Origin: Planctomycetota bacterium
GTDB lineage: Bacteria; Planctomycetota; Planctomycetia; Gemmatales; Gemmataceae
Reading direction: 5' to 3'
DNA length: 64,000 nucleotides
Assembly (NCBI GenBank): GCA_021781415.1
Contig: JAJXWW010000052.1
Location: 1 to 64,000, forward strand
Shown piece by piece: positions 35,018-44,168 of this stretch (position 1 is the first letter of the stretch; the number at the start of each line of letters is the position of its first letter). The position numbers were made by a program, and so were the translations under genes. Under the pieces are notes generated by a model. The model did no database searches. It had not been told where the DNA came from and saw only the letters and a list, made by a program, of their open reading frames with translations.

Positions 35018-36400
35018 TTATCTCGAATGGCAGAGATGCTCGGGGGTCACGGTCGATCGGCTAAACAAGAACTTTCCGGACGGTTCGGCTGGCAGTTCGT
35101 TCACGACTTCGCTGTCTATCGACGTTGCCTCGCCGAGGTGGCGGCGCGTCGCATTTTGAAGATATTCGAGATCCTCCACTGGATTAAAATTGCGTCCGGG
35201 CTTGATGCGGTACGTCAGCGCGCCGCGCTGCCGTTGCAAAATCTGCACCTGTCCCAAACTCGGACGTTGGGCGATCACATAGGTGGCTAAGAAGACGCCG
35301 GACACCAGCCGTCCATCGTCGCCGACAAGAAAGTCTGTAACCCGTCCCGAAACCGATTTGAGGCGAGGCAAGCCGCGCCCACACGGACATGCGCCGTTCG
35401 CCCATGCACCTAGATCGCCGATCCGATAGCGAATCAACGGCATGGCATGATTGAGAAGATCGGTGACGAGAATCGAACCCATCTCGCCGGGCGCGGCGGG
35501 TCCATTGGGCGTTTCGATTTCAACGTACAAGCCTTCCGCCATGACGTGAAGCCCGCAATGAGCCGAACATTCGCTGGCGATGACGCTTACCTCGCGGCAA
35601 CCGTAGCGATTGTAGACGGGACAGCCGAATACGTCTTCGAGCAAACGACGGTCCTCCTCTTCCAACACTTCCGCCGAGGTGACGATGGCATGAGGGCGAT
35701 GCGGCGTCGCGTTGACCGCCTGCAAATAGCGCGCGAACAACACCGCCGCGCGGGCGTACGCCTGGAGGATGCGCGGTCGATAGCGGAGCAGGTTCGTATG
35801 GAACTCGGCGAGACTCGCTTCCGTGAGGTGGCCGGTGTCGAGCCACATCGGTTCGCGCAAGAGCGCGCCGCGCAGCCGGGATCGCCAGGTGTTGGCCGGG
35901 CGATCCCGCGGCGCGCCCCAGAGGACGGCGGCGCGGTCGCCGACGCGCCAACCGGCCCAGCGATTGTGGCGCAGGGTGGCCGCCGCCCGCGAGCATTTGC
36001 GCGCCTTGCTCAAATAGAACGAGATCGGCGTGCCCGTCGATCCGCCGGTCTGATTGGGGATTAAATCGCCGCGCGGCCAATCCCGTGCCACCATGTCTTC
36101 GCCACGCTCTTGAATGTCGCGCTTTTCCAAGATCGGCAAAGCGCGCAAGTCGTCGAGTCCGCGCAGATCGTGCGGCGTCAAACCGGCGCGGTCGAAGCGC
36201 TCGCGGTAGAATGGGCATCGAGCGTAGGCGCGGTCGAGCAAATCGCGCAATCGACTCCATTGGAGATCGCGTATGCTATCCGGCGATAAGAATTGGGTGC
36301 GCTCGTATTCGCGCAGGCATCGCAGCTGTTCGAGTTCCCCGCCACGCCACAGAGAAAGCGGGTAGAATACATCGCGGACCAATTTTGGGTAGAAAGTCAC
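35018..36400 (-). CDS. CapK/phenylacetate-CoA ligase-like adenylating protein
   Basis: A 460-residue protein of the PaaK/CapK group: LPILEKRDIQ, the P-loop-like TGGSTGTPISFYLS (about 125-138, ATP binding), AVTSAEVLEEEDRR-like helix, YGCREVSVIASEC, and LLNHAMPLIRYRIGDLG near the C-terminus with a CPCGRGLPRL cysteine pair. CapK-like proteins occur in many capsule and exopolysaccharide loci; they may activate an acid for attachment to the polymer. It is the last gene of the minus-strand exopolysaccharide operon, 57 bases after the asparagine-synthase-like gene. Acid substrate unknown. Confidence 0.8.
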   Translation of the reverse strand: MTFYPKLVRDVFYPLSLWRGGELEQLRCLREYERTQFLSPDSIRDLQWSRLRDLLDRAYARCPFYRERFDRAGLTPHDLRGLDDLRALPILEKRDIQERGEDMVARDWPRGDLIPNQTGGSTGTPISFYLSKARKCSRAAATLRHNRWAGWRVGDRAAVLWGAPRDRPANTWRSRLRGALLREPMWLDTGHLTEASLAEFHTNLLRYRPRILQAYARAAVLFARYLQAVNATPHRPHAIVTSAEVLEEEDRRLLEDVFGCPVYNRYGCREVSVIASECSAHCGLHVMAEGLYVEIETPNGPAAPGEMGSILVTDLLNHAMPLIRYRIGDLGAWANGACPCGRGLPRLKSVSGRVTDFLVGDDGRLVSGVFLATYVIAQRPSLGQVQILQRQRGALTYRIKPGRNFNPVEDLEYLQNATRRHLGEATSIDSEVVNELPAEPSGKFLFSRSTVTPEHLCHSR

Positions 36401-36457
36401 GGTCGTTCTCTCCTCGCAACGAATCCTCGTTTACCACCAACCGGAAGCGTCTGGCTC

Positions 36458-38302
36458 TCAGTTCGCCGCCGCCGCTTCTTGGCGCGAACCTGTCGATAGG
36501 GTCGACGGTCGCGGCAGCGAACGCTCGATGAACAGCTTGTGCCACAGGTCGTAGACGAGCAGGCTGTAGAGAAACCACGTCGGCTTTCGCCGCAGGCGCG
36601 CCAGCGTCTCGGCATCGACGAATTCGTGGGGGGCAATCCGCTCGACGAGAGGGCGCAGGCAGCCTCCCGGTGCGAGCCACTCGAAAATCGGCTGGCCGAA
36701 GCCGAGTTTCGAGCGCTTCGCCAGCTCGGCGGGGGCTAGGCGCGACAGGGCGCGCTTCAGTACGTCTTTTGGTTTTCGGTAGTGGTAGCGAGCCTCCGGC
36801 GCGAGATTGAGGGCCAAGCGAGCGATCCGCGAATCGAGAAATGGACAAAGAAGATCGGCACCTGAGCTATTAAAAAGCGTGGTCCACAAGGAAGCGCTAT
36901 CCATCGCCTCGCCGAGGAAGCCGGTGGCATGGAGCCGTTCTTGAGGGCTTTCGGGCACATCGTACCAATCGAGTAACGATCGTCGATCCGACGAGGCCCG
37001 CGCCGCCGCTCGCGCGCCGAAACAGGCTTCGACCGCCTCCCAATCGGTGAACGCCGCCACGCGATTGACTGGATGCAAGAGATAGTTCCAGTCGTTCGTG
37101 TGGTTCGCCAAGCGGAGCGCCGAGGCCAGATGCCGCCGACCACAGAACTCGGCGACGAGCGCGCCGCCCCTCCGCAACCACGAAGAAGGAACGAATCGCC
37201 GCATCATCTCGGCGTTGTGTAGTTCGTCGGCCAAACCCAAACCGAACAAGCTGTCGGCACCTTCGCCGCACAAACCGCTGGTGGTTCCGCACTCGACCAT
37301 GCTCCTGGCCAGATGCCCGAAGTAAGCGCTTTGAACGTGATTGGGCGGCTCCGCAGTCGAGATCAGCGCATCGAACAAATAATCGGCATAGGGATCGTTG
37401 GCGGACACCAGAGTGTGACGGCTGCCCAAGGCGCGGCTGGCCGTCATGGCATAATCGGTGTCGCCCCAAGTGTGCGGATGATCCACGTCGATGGAGAAGC
37501 TTGGCGGCAAGTCGTCGCCCGGCGTCACGCGGTTCCAGATGGCCTGCAAGAATGAGCTATCGACTCCGCCGGAGAGCAGATTGGCGGTTCCCGGACGCAA
37601 TTGAGCGCAATCCTGGAGAACGCGCTCCATCGTCTCGTCGAGCAGATCGACGGATTCGCTCGGTGAAACGGGTGTGCCGCGCAGATCGGCGAACGTCTGC
37701 CGTTGTTCGCGCGTGAAGCCGCGCGCATCCCAGCAAACTTGCTCGCCGGGGAGCAGACGATAGAATCCGTCGAACAACGTCTCGCGCCCCGGCACGCAGC
37801 GATAGAGGAAAAATGCGGGCAATACGTCACGATTCGAGCGCGGCGTCGTGGGAGCCGCATCTACCAAGTCCGCGAGATTGCTGCCGAAGAGCAAGCCGTC
37901 CCGCGAGGGGCGATAATAGGTAAAACCCGATCCGAAAAGATTGCGATACAGCAACGTCCTACGCGCCTGTCCATCCAACAGCGCGAGTGTAAAACTGCCG
38001 TCCAACCACTCGATGGACAGTTCGCCACGTTCCAGATAGTGACAGCGAATCTCCTCGGCCACGCGCTCGAGATCGAGCGCATCCCGCGAATCGCTCGGAC
38101 GCGCGTACCCTCGGATGAGCAAAGCCAACGAGTCCCAAGTGAATAAACGACAACACGGACCCGTTGCGTGAAGAAATAACTCGGCGTCCTCTCCCATCCA
38201 GCCCCAGTCCTCGTCGATGAGTCCGACGCCGACGGATGCCCGTCGATCCAGAAGATTGCGCTCAAAAATGCCGCCCAAATAGCTGATTTTCACGTCGATC
38301 AC
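36458..38302 (-). CDS. asparagine synthase-like amidotransferase lacking the N-terminal cysteine
   Basis: A 614-residue protein with the AsnB layout: an N-terminal Ntn-hydrolase-like domain and a C-terminal ATP-pyrophosphatase domain with NLLSGGVDSSFLQAI (about 241-255) and GLCGEGADSLFGLG. Glutamine-dependent enzymes need Cys2; this one starts Met-Ile-Asp-Val, so it cannot use glutamine through that domain and may use ammonia or an amine, or transfer onto a sugar acid. AsnB-like genes are regular members of exosortase-type polysaccharide loci. It lies between the flippase and CapK-like genes in the same operon. Confidence 0.8.
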   Translation of the reverse strand: MIDVKISYLGGIFERNLLDRRASVGVGLIDEDWGWMGEDAELFLHATGPCCRLFTWDSLALLIRGYARPSDSRDALDLERVAEEIRCHYLERGELSIEWLDGSFTLALLDGQARRTLLYRNLFGSGFTYYRPSRDGLLFGSNLADLVDAAPTTPRSNRDVLPAFFLYRCVPGRETLFDGFYRLLPGEQVCWDARGFTREQRQTFADLRGTPVSPSESVDLLDETMERVLQDCAQLRPGTANLLSGGVDSSFLQAIWNRVTPGDDLPPSFSIDVDHPHTWGDTDYAMTASRALGSRHTLVSANDPYADYLFDALISTAEPPNHVQSAYFGHLARSMVECGTTSGLCGEGADSLFGLGLADELHNAEMMRRFVPSSWLRRGGALVAEFCGRRHLASALRLANHTNDWNYLLHPVNRVAAFTDWEAVEACFGARAAARASSDRRSLLDWYDVPESPQERLHATGFLGEAMDSASLWTTLFNSSGADLLCPFLDSRIARLALNLAPEARYHYRKPKDVLKRALSRLAPAELAKRSKLGFGQPIFEWLAPGGCLRPLVERIAPHEFVDAETLARLRRKPTWFLYSLLVYDLWHKLFIERSLPRPSTLSTGSRQEAAAAN

Positions 38303-38336
38303 CTCCTGCGATCCCGATGAAACTCGGAAGATACTT

Positions 38337-39929
38337 CTACTTGTTTAGGGCGACTCGACCAAACGAATCGGGTTGAGTCCGGTTATTCCCGCGATCGTTG
38401 GGCAGGGCTGTCGCGGCCAAGGTGGAGACTCGATATCCCCGCGACCACGCCACGCGGTCGAACCACTGCACGATCGCCTCGGTAAGAGCGCGAACGAGTT
38501 CCGTCTCGCGGCGCGACATAAACCCCGCTGCCCAAAGGACGATGGGACACGTTAGCCACATGCCTGCCTTGATCGGCCAAACCCACGTTGTCTGGGGTAG
38601 GAACCGCGAGAGCGACCACAAACCGATAGCCACTCCCAACAATCCCGTTAACCGTCTCCATTCGTGGCGAACGGGAAAGACACTTCGAGAGACGGCCCAA
38701 GTGGAGACGGCGAGAAAAATGAAGCCGATCATCGTGGCCAGGGCCGCTCCCATCCCACCGTATCGGGGGATGAGGAGGGCATACATGGACAGCATGACGG
38801 TCGTGGTTGCCAGCGTGATGCCCAACTTCAGCCCCGTTCGATGCCGCACGTACAAGCCCGCGTCCATGAGCGAGGAGGCCGATTGGAAAAAGTAGGCCAG
38901 CAACACGGGAGCCACGACTGCCGCGGCATCCGAATAGGGCGCGCCGCCCAACATCAAGACGATCTCGTCTTGAAACAGCGCCAGAGCCAAAGCCACGAAG
39001 ACATACGCCGTCAAGATGCGCGTGTTGGCAGCTCCGAACACTTCGGCCGCGTCGTCCCGCTCGGCCACCCGGTACATCTGACTGCTCCACACCATGTACA
39101 ACGGCGATACGGAAAACATGACGACGCCAAGCGCCAATTTATACCCCAAGGCATAGGTACCGACCTCGTGGAGGTCGCGACAGCGCAGCAAGAAGAAGCG
39201 ATCGCCGTGATGGAGCATGAAAAAGCAAAGACCGCCGGGAACTAACGGCAGTGCAAAACGAAGTAGGCCGCGCAGATGGTGGAGCGTCGGCAAGCCCGGC
39301 GAACGCAGCGTCTCGCGCCCGCACAAGCCGAGTCCGAACAATGCGGCCACGAACGCCGACGATCCCAGCGCCCCCGCCACCCCCCCGCGCAGATACTTGA
39401 CGAACAACACACAAAGGACAATACGGAGTAGAAATTGGCTAATCGTAATCGTCACGAAGCGGACGGATTCGACGCGGGCTTGCAACAACGTCAACGGCAC
39501 TTGGCTGAGCGGTTCGAGCAAAATCGCCAACAGAGCCAGACGGAATAGTTGAGGACCAATGCGTCCGTCTTCCGCGTGGGTGAAGTGATTGAGGAGTTGG
39601 CTGAGCGGCTCCGCAAAGACCATTACCACCCCCCCGCCGAGAAGGATCGTCGTGCCGAACAGGCTCATCGTCGTGGCGACCACTTGTCGGCGCTCGCTCT
39701 CGCACTTGCTCTGCTGATAGAACGTCAAGAGTGCCTGACGAAATCCGCCGAACATCAAAATCGTACCCACGGTGTCCGCCATACGGCCGAGAATCTCCAG
39801 CACGCCGTAATCGGAGGGAGACAGACAGCTCGTGTATAAGGGTAGCAGCACGAACCCGCCCGCCTGCACCAGCATACCGGCCAGTCCATAGATTGCCGCG
39901 TGTTTGAGAAACGAACGACTGCTTATCAT
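38337..39929 (-). CDS. polysaccharide flippase (Wzx/MATE-like, polysaccharide biosynthesis protein)
   Basis: A 530-residue membrane protein with about 12-14 transmembrane helices. It has the Wzx/RfbX-type start FLKHAAIYGLAGMLVQAGGFVLLPLYTSCLSPSDYGVLEIL and the paired-helix pattern of the MOP superfamily. It should move lipid-linked repeat units from the cytosolic to the periplasmic face. ATG 39929 begins the conserved N-terminus; the frame is open to 40088, but that part overlaps the ligase gene and does not look like the family. Neighbours: ligase/polymerase upstream, amidotransferase downstream. Confidence 0.85.
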   Translation of the reverse strand: MISSRSFLKHAAIYGLAGMLVQAGGFVLLPLYTSCLSPSDYGVLEILGRMADTVGTILMFGGFRQALLTFYQQSKCESERRQVVATTMSLFGTTILLGGGVVMVFAEPLSQLLNHFTHAEDGRIGPQLFRLALLAILLEPLSQVPLTLLQARVESVRFVTITISQFLLRIVLCVLFVKYLRGGVAGALGSSAFVAALFGLGLCGRETLRSPGLPTLHHLRGLLRFALPLVPGGLCFFMLHHGDRFFLLRCRDLHEVGTYALGYKLALGVVMFSVSPLYMVWSSQMYRVAERDDAAEVFGAANTRILTAYVFVALALALFQDEIVLMLGGAPYSDAAAVVAPVLLAYFFQSASSLMDAGLYVRHRTGLKLGITLATTTVMLSMYALLIPRYGGMGAALATMIGFIFLAVSTWAVSRSVFPVRHEWRRLTGLLGVAIGLWSLSRFLPQTTWVWPIKAGMWLTCPIVLWAAGFMSRRETELVRALTEAIVQWFDRVAWSRGYRVSTLAATALPNDRGNNRTQPDSFGRVALNK

Positions 39930-39951
39930 CCGCCATGGCCCCTTCAATAGC

Positions 39952-41235
39952 TCATTGGTCCAACACGAGTTGCTGGGTGGTTCCCGTCCGTCGAACGAAA
40001 TAGGGCAGCATTCGCTTCGCTCCGCCCGCTCGGTCCTCGCGTTCGCGCCGTCGAACGCAACAAACGGCGACGGCCAGGAAGGCGGCAAACCAACGCCAGT
40101 TGTAACGGTATAGGGTGTGGCCGGACCACCCTAAAACCAGAAGTAACACGAGCAAAATGCCTAGATTGCGCGACAGATAGAATAGAAAATCGCGCGGCTC
40201 GTCGGGGTGCGTCCGATAATAAGCACGAATGGTACGGCAACTGAGTGCGAAACAGACCGTATACCCGATCAGATAGAGCGCGCCCAACAGGCCCATTTCG
40301 CACAAGGTCTGTCCGTAAAGATTGTGAGAACCCATCATGCGTCCGGTGGCATAATCGAACGAGCGCGGGCCGTTGCCGATCAATAGACTGTTCTGCCACG
40401 CGCGAATGCCATCGAGCAAACCGTCGAGTCGGCTGTTTGCCGACTGATTGGCGTTTTTCGGCCCATAGCTGGAATCGACGATGGTGAGATAGCGATTTTG
40501 CAGCGATTCCGGCAACGCCACGGTGGCCACCGCGAAGGCCGCCGCCCCACCAATTCCACCTAGAACGACAACCAACAACTTCCGACGCACCGACACGAGC
40601 AACGTCAGAGATCCGCACAGACACAGGCCGATGAACCCCGTCCGCGATCCCGTTAGCGAGATGCACATGCACACCCCGGCCAGATGAAGCACCAGCAATG
40701 TCTTCAAGAGCTTCGGAGGTTTTGCCATCCACAGCGTCAGGGCCAACGGAACCGTGTACAGCAAGGTGGAGGCGAAGGCGTTGGGATCGCCGAACGACGA
40801 GTCGATGCCGTTCATGCGCACGATGCCCATGCGATACTCGTAGCGGCCGTTCAAGAATTCCAGAAACGAATGGGCCATGTACAAGCCAACCGAACCGACG
40901 AACATGACGATCATCCACCATAGGCTCCGTTCGTCGCGCACCGAAGTTAAAACTAACAGGTAGAAGACGATAACCTTGAAGAAGTCTTCGACCGTGCCGG
41001 CGCAGATTTTCTTGTCCATGTAGGGGCTGGCCAGCCAGGACACGAAGAGCGTCGCGGAAAACAGAGCCGTGAAGTAGTGAATGGGATTGGCGTTCCAGCA
41101 CTTCGGCGAGACCAGCCAGACGATTAGCATGGCGATCATGTAAATGCGCTCGATCTGCATGTCCCCGAGCGCCGGCCAAACCTCGAAGGGGCGATGCACG
41201 TACAGCCACATATATCCACCGAGCAGCCAAATCAT
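39952..41235 (-). CDS. O-antigen ligase/polymerase-like membrane protein
   Basis: A 427-residue membrane protein with about 11 hydrophobic segments and a large periplasmic loop near residues 235-300, as in the WaaL/Wzy (O-antigen ligase) family. Typical features are ISLTGSRTGFIGLCLCG and a late MMGSHNLYGQTLCEMGLLGALYLI, where the H-N-x-x-[GL] segment is conserved in exosortase-linked polymerases. Likely joins repeat units into the polymer or to an acceptor. It lies between the half-glycosyltransferase gene and the flippase gene in the operon; ATG 41235 is preceded by gagg. Confidence 0.85.
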   Translation of the reverse strand: MIWLLGGYMWLYVHRPFEVWPALGDMQIERIYMIAMLIVWLVSPKCWNANPIHYFTALFSATLFVSWLASPYMDKKICAGTVEDFFKVIVFYLLVLTSVRDERSLWWMIVMFVGSVGLYMAHSFLEFLNGRYEYRMGIVRMNGIDSSFGDPNAFASTLLYTVPLALTLWMAKPPKLLKTLLVLHLAGVCMCISLTGSRTGFIGLCLCGSLTLLVSVRRKLLVVVLGGIGGAAAFAVATVALPESLQNRYLTIVDSSYGPKNANQSANSRLDGLLDGIRAWQNSLLIGNGPRSFDYATGRMMGSHNLYGQTLCEMGLLGALYLIGYTVCFALSCRTIRAYYRTHPDEPRDFLFYLSRNLGILLVLLLVLGWSGHTLYRYNWRWFAAFLAVAVCCVRRREREDRAGGAKRMLPYFVRRTGTTQQLVLDQ

Positions 41236-41256
41236 GGAGGCATCCTCAAAGAGCGG

Positions 41257-41949
41257 TTAAGCCGCGATCGGCTCCGAAGGCGCGGTGGAACGACTCGGCG
41301 AGACGAACGCCGCCAACAGGGCGGCCAAGCGATCCGTGTCGCCGCTTTCAATGCAAACGAGGACGCGCTCGACGCGATTCCGCAGTGAGGGAACGTGTTC
41401 GAGGAGATTCGCCCTCTCGGCGCGACTCGCCAAGACGATGGCATCGGCTCGTGCCAGGGATCGGGAAAGGGTCCATCGTTTCATGCCTCCCAGCCAACCG
41501 GGAAACTGATGGGGCCGCAGCGGCTCGTGCAGAGTGACGACGTGAGGCAAGCCGATCCCCAGATTGGCGAGAGAAGCGTGGGCCGTCGCCGTCAATCCGT
41601 GCGAATGGATCAGCGCATGACGACCCTCGCGGAGCAGTCGCCGCAAGACCGGCCACAATCGGCAGCGGCCGTTTTCAACCGGCGCGCCCACGAAGTTCAA
41701 GCCGTCGCCTTCCTCACATCCCTCGCACAGCGACCGCGACAATTCGTCGTTGGGACCGACGAACGTGAAGCGGAAGCCGGCGGAACGCAGAGCCAAATCG
41801 TTGGCGAGAAGGTGCGCGCGCACTCCTCGGATCGGCCAGCGCGCCGCCAGTAGGACGCGAGGAGGATCTTCGGCGGCAGCCCAGCGGCGCATGGCTTCAC
41901 TGGCCGCAACGGGCAGCGCATCGGGAGAGAGAGCCGGACGTACAGGCAT
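41257..41949 (-). CDS. GT4-like glycosyltransferase, N-terminal domain only
   Basis: A 230-residue protein that matches only the acceptor-side Rossmann half of a GT-B glycosyltransferase: RVLLAARWPIRGVRAHLLANDLALRSAG, HALIHSHGLTATAHASLANLGIGLPHVVTLHEPLR, and the hinge-proximal RADAIVLASRAERANLLEHVP. The C-terminal, sugar-nucleotide-binding half is missing; the protein stops 30 residues after the hinge strand. Either it is a decayed gene or it works with another protein. It overlaps the upstream glycosyltransferase gene by 53 bases. No matching C-terminal half is seen next to it. Confidence 0.7.
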   Translation of the reverse strand: MPVRPALSPDALPVAASEAMRRWAAAEDPPRVLLAARWPIRGVRAHLLANDLALRSAGFRFTFVGPNDELSRSLCEGCEEGDGLNFVGAPVENGRCRLWPVLRRLLREGRHALIHSHGLTATAHASLANLGIGLPHVVTLHEPLRPHQFPGWLGGMKRWTLSRSLARADAIVLASRAERANLLEHVPSLRNRVERVLVCIESGDTDRLAALLAAFVSPSRSTAPSEPIAA

Positions 41950-42979
41950 CGGTTACGGACTCCAGGCGAGATTGCGAAGGAACGGTCGAAGAAGACTCTT
42001 CGACCGCGAGGTCGCGGACGGCGCGCATGCACCGCTCCGTTGTAAACCATGCGGCGCGCTGGCGGGCGCGCTCGCCCATCCGCCGCGCCGCTTCGGGATT
42101 CTCCAAAACCCAACGAATGGCACGACAAAGACTTTGCGGATCGGCATAATCGACAATAAGTCCGTCGACGCCGTCCTCGATAAAGTCGCTGGCCCAACGT
42201 TGACCGACGGCGATCGTCGGCTTGCCGAGCAACATGGCATTCAGACACGTCTGTTGACCGCCCGAACGCAGCGTTCCGGGAACCATCGGCACGACGATCA
42301 GCTTCGCTCCCGCCATCGCTTGCCGAAACCCTTCGGGCGTCGTGGCTTCCACGCGGACGTTCGCAGGCAAATCGACGCCGGAGAACAGGTCGCGTCGCGT
42401 CGAGGCGATCCAGACGGGGACATCGACTTCTCGGACGGCTTCGACCAAAGTGCGATAATCGCGGTCGGAGTTGCCGCCGGCGAACAAGTAGCCCGCGTCG
42501 CGCGCGTCGTAGGTGTAATCGTGCAGCGTATGATGGAAGGGCACATACTCGAATTGATCCGGCGGGAGACCGAAAGCGCGCGGGAAATCGACGGCCTCGT
42601 GGCTGGCCCAGACGACGAAGCGGCGCGCCGAGCGCGCCGCCATACGCAGGCGAAGCTGCTTGAACCATGCCTTCCAGGGCGAAGTGGGCATCTCCCACAG
42701 ACAGTCGATCAGCACGTGCGGCTTGCGCCCCCACGGACAGAGCGTTTGCAGCCAAGCGAAGAGCATGCCGCTCGATCCGCCGTCGGTGACAACGCCGTGG
42801 CATCGGCTTCGCCGCGCGAACAAGCGCAAGCCGGCGAGCAAGCCGGTCAGATTGTAGGCCCAACGATTTCCGAGGCTGCGCAGGAGCCAAGTCGGCGGTT
42901 TATTAGGACCGACGAAGGTGGTATTGTCGCCCCAAAATCGACCGGGCTTACCGGGAATGTCGGTCAATACGATTGACAT
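41897..42979 (-). CDS. glycosyltransferase, GT-B fold (family 1/4 type)
   Basis: A 360-residue protein without membrane segments. The C-terminal half carries the donor site: LIVVPMVPGTLRSGGQQTCLNAMLLGKPTIAV, then DFIEDGVDGLIVDYADPQSLCRAIRWVL. The N-terminal half (GVVTDGGSSGMLFAWLQ, HVLIDCLWEMPTSPW) fits an acceptor-binding Rossmann domain. It should add one sugar to the lipid-linked repeat unit at the cytosolic face. Start ATG 42979 has an aagga site and overlaps the upstream glycosyltransferase gene by 32 bases. Confidence 0.8.
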   Translation of the reverse strand: MSIVLTDIPGKPGRFWGDNTTFVGPNKPPTWLLRSLGNRWAYNLTGLLAGLRLFARRSRCHGVVTDGGSSGMLFAWLQTLCPWGRKPHVLIDCLWEMPTSPWKAWFKQLRLRMAARSARRFVVWASHEAVDFPRAFGLPPDQFEYVPFHHTLHDYTYDARDAGYLFAGGNSDRDYRTLVEAVREVDVPVWIASTRRDLFSGVDLPANVRVEATTPEGFRQAMAGAKLIVVPMVPGTLRSGGQQTCLNAMLLGKPTIAVGQRWASDFIEDGVDGLIVDYADPQSLCRAIRWVLENPEAARRMGERARQRAAWFTTERCMRAVRDLAVEESSSTVPSQSRLESVTDACTSGSLSRCAARCGQ

Positions 42980-44168
42980 GCAACATCCTTTCGTAAAAGT
43001 CGGTGAAGCGTTGCACCATCGCCTCGCGGCTAAAGCGATTCGCGGCGCGATACCGCGCCGCCGCGCCCAGACGACAAGCCAACCCGCGATCGCTCAGCAG
43101 TCGCCCGATCGCCTCGGACAGTCGCCCGGCGTCGCCCGGCGGAACCAACAGCCCATGAACGCTGTCTTCGATCAAATCGGCGGCGGCTCCGACGCGAGTG
43201 GACACGATGGCGCGTCCGGCGGCCATGTATTCGAGCAGCGCGTTGGACATGCCCTCGGCGTGAGAACAGAGGACGGCCACATCGAGATCGCCCAAGAACG
43301 ATGGCACGTCGGATATGCCGCCCAGCAAGTGAAATTGGTCGTTCAGTCCCAGAGTCGCCGCTTGCCGCTCCAGTTGCGGTTGCAATTCGCCTTGCCCCGC
43401 AACGAAGAACGTGGTTCGCGGATGCTGGACGCGAAGCCTTGCCGCCGCCTCAACGAATAAATCTAACCCCTTTACGGGTCGCAAATTGGCCACAATGCCG
43501 ACCCGGAAGACACCACCGTCTGGCGGTTCGGGGGACAACGGCGAAAGATCGTGAAATCGCTCGAGATCGACGCCGTTTTCTAGCACCAACACCGTCTCTG
43601 GCCTCGGTCGCTCGGCTTCCACCAACGCCCGCTTCGCCGCCTCGCAGTTCGCAATGGTGCCGGTGGTCAAGGCGTTCAGCATTCGACCGAGCCGACGATG
43701 GAGCGGGGTCAGCCAATGTCCCAAATTGTTGCGCGTTCGCAGTCGATGCCGCACTCCAGCCAATTTGGCGAGGGGAATGCTGAAATAACTGCTGTCGGCG
43801 AAGTAGGCCTGTACCACGTCGATGCGCTCGCGTCGCAGCCAACGGACGAATCGATACGCTTGCACCAGAGTGTGTGGATGGCGCAGCGCCCCGACTCCCA
43901 AACGAAGGATTGGACACCGATCCGGCTCTAAAGTTTGTGACAGCGGATTGTCACCGCGAAGCAGACACAAGTAGGGCCGGATGCGCCTGCGATCCAGAGC
44001 CTCGATGAGCGCCAACAGTTGAGACTCGGTACCCGCCGCCGCCAATTCGTCGATCACAAAGCATATGCGCAGCGGGGGTCGCGGATCGTCCGTCCGGTAC
44101 GAATACCGAGTTGACGGCTCCATCCTTCGAGAGACACCAAGCGCCGAAGGCACGGTCATCGATTGCAT
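42948..44168 (-). CDS. glycosyltransferase family 4-type, GT-B fold
   Basis: A 406-residue protein with a full GT-B layout: ICFVIDELAAAGTESQLLALIEAL at the N-terminus (acceptor side) and VGIVANLRPVKGLDLFVEAAARL, then SHAEGMSNALLEYMAAGRAIVSTRVGAAADLIEDSVHGLLVPPGD (donor site with E-x7-E-like pattern). Retaining glycosyltransferase of the exopolysaccharide pathway. I start at ATG 44168, which overlaps the end of the upstream gene by 13 bases; ATG 44159 is an alternative. Sugar specificity cannot be inferred. Confidence 0.82.
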   Translation of the reverse strand: MQSMTVPSALGVSRRMEPSTRYSYRTDDPRPPLRICFVIDELAAAGTESQLLALIEALDRRRIRPYLCLLRGDNPLSQTLEPDRCPILRLGVGALRHPHTLVQAYRFVRWLRRERIDVVQAYFADSSYFSIPLAKLAGVRHRLRTRNNLGHWLTPLHRRLGRMLNALTTGTIANCEAAKRALVEAERPRPETVLVLENGVDLERFHDLSPLSPEPPDGGVFRVGIVANLRPVKGLDLFVEAAARLRVQHPRTTFFVAGQGELQPQLERQAATLGLNDQFHLLGGISDVPSFLGDLDVAVLCSHAEGMSNALLEYMAAGRAIVSTRVGAAADLIEDSVHGLLVPPGDAGRLSEAIGRLLSDRGLACRLGAAARYRAANRFSREAMVQRFTDFYERMLHVNRIDRHSR

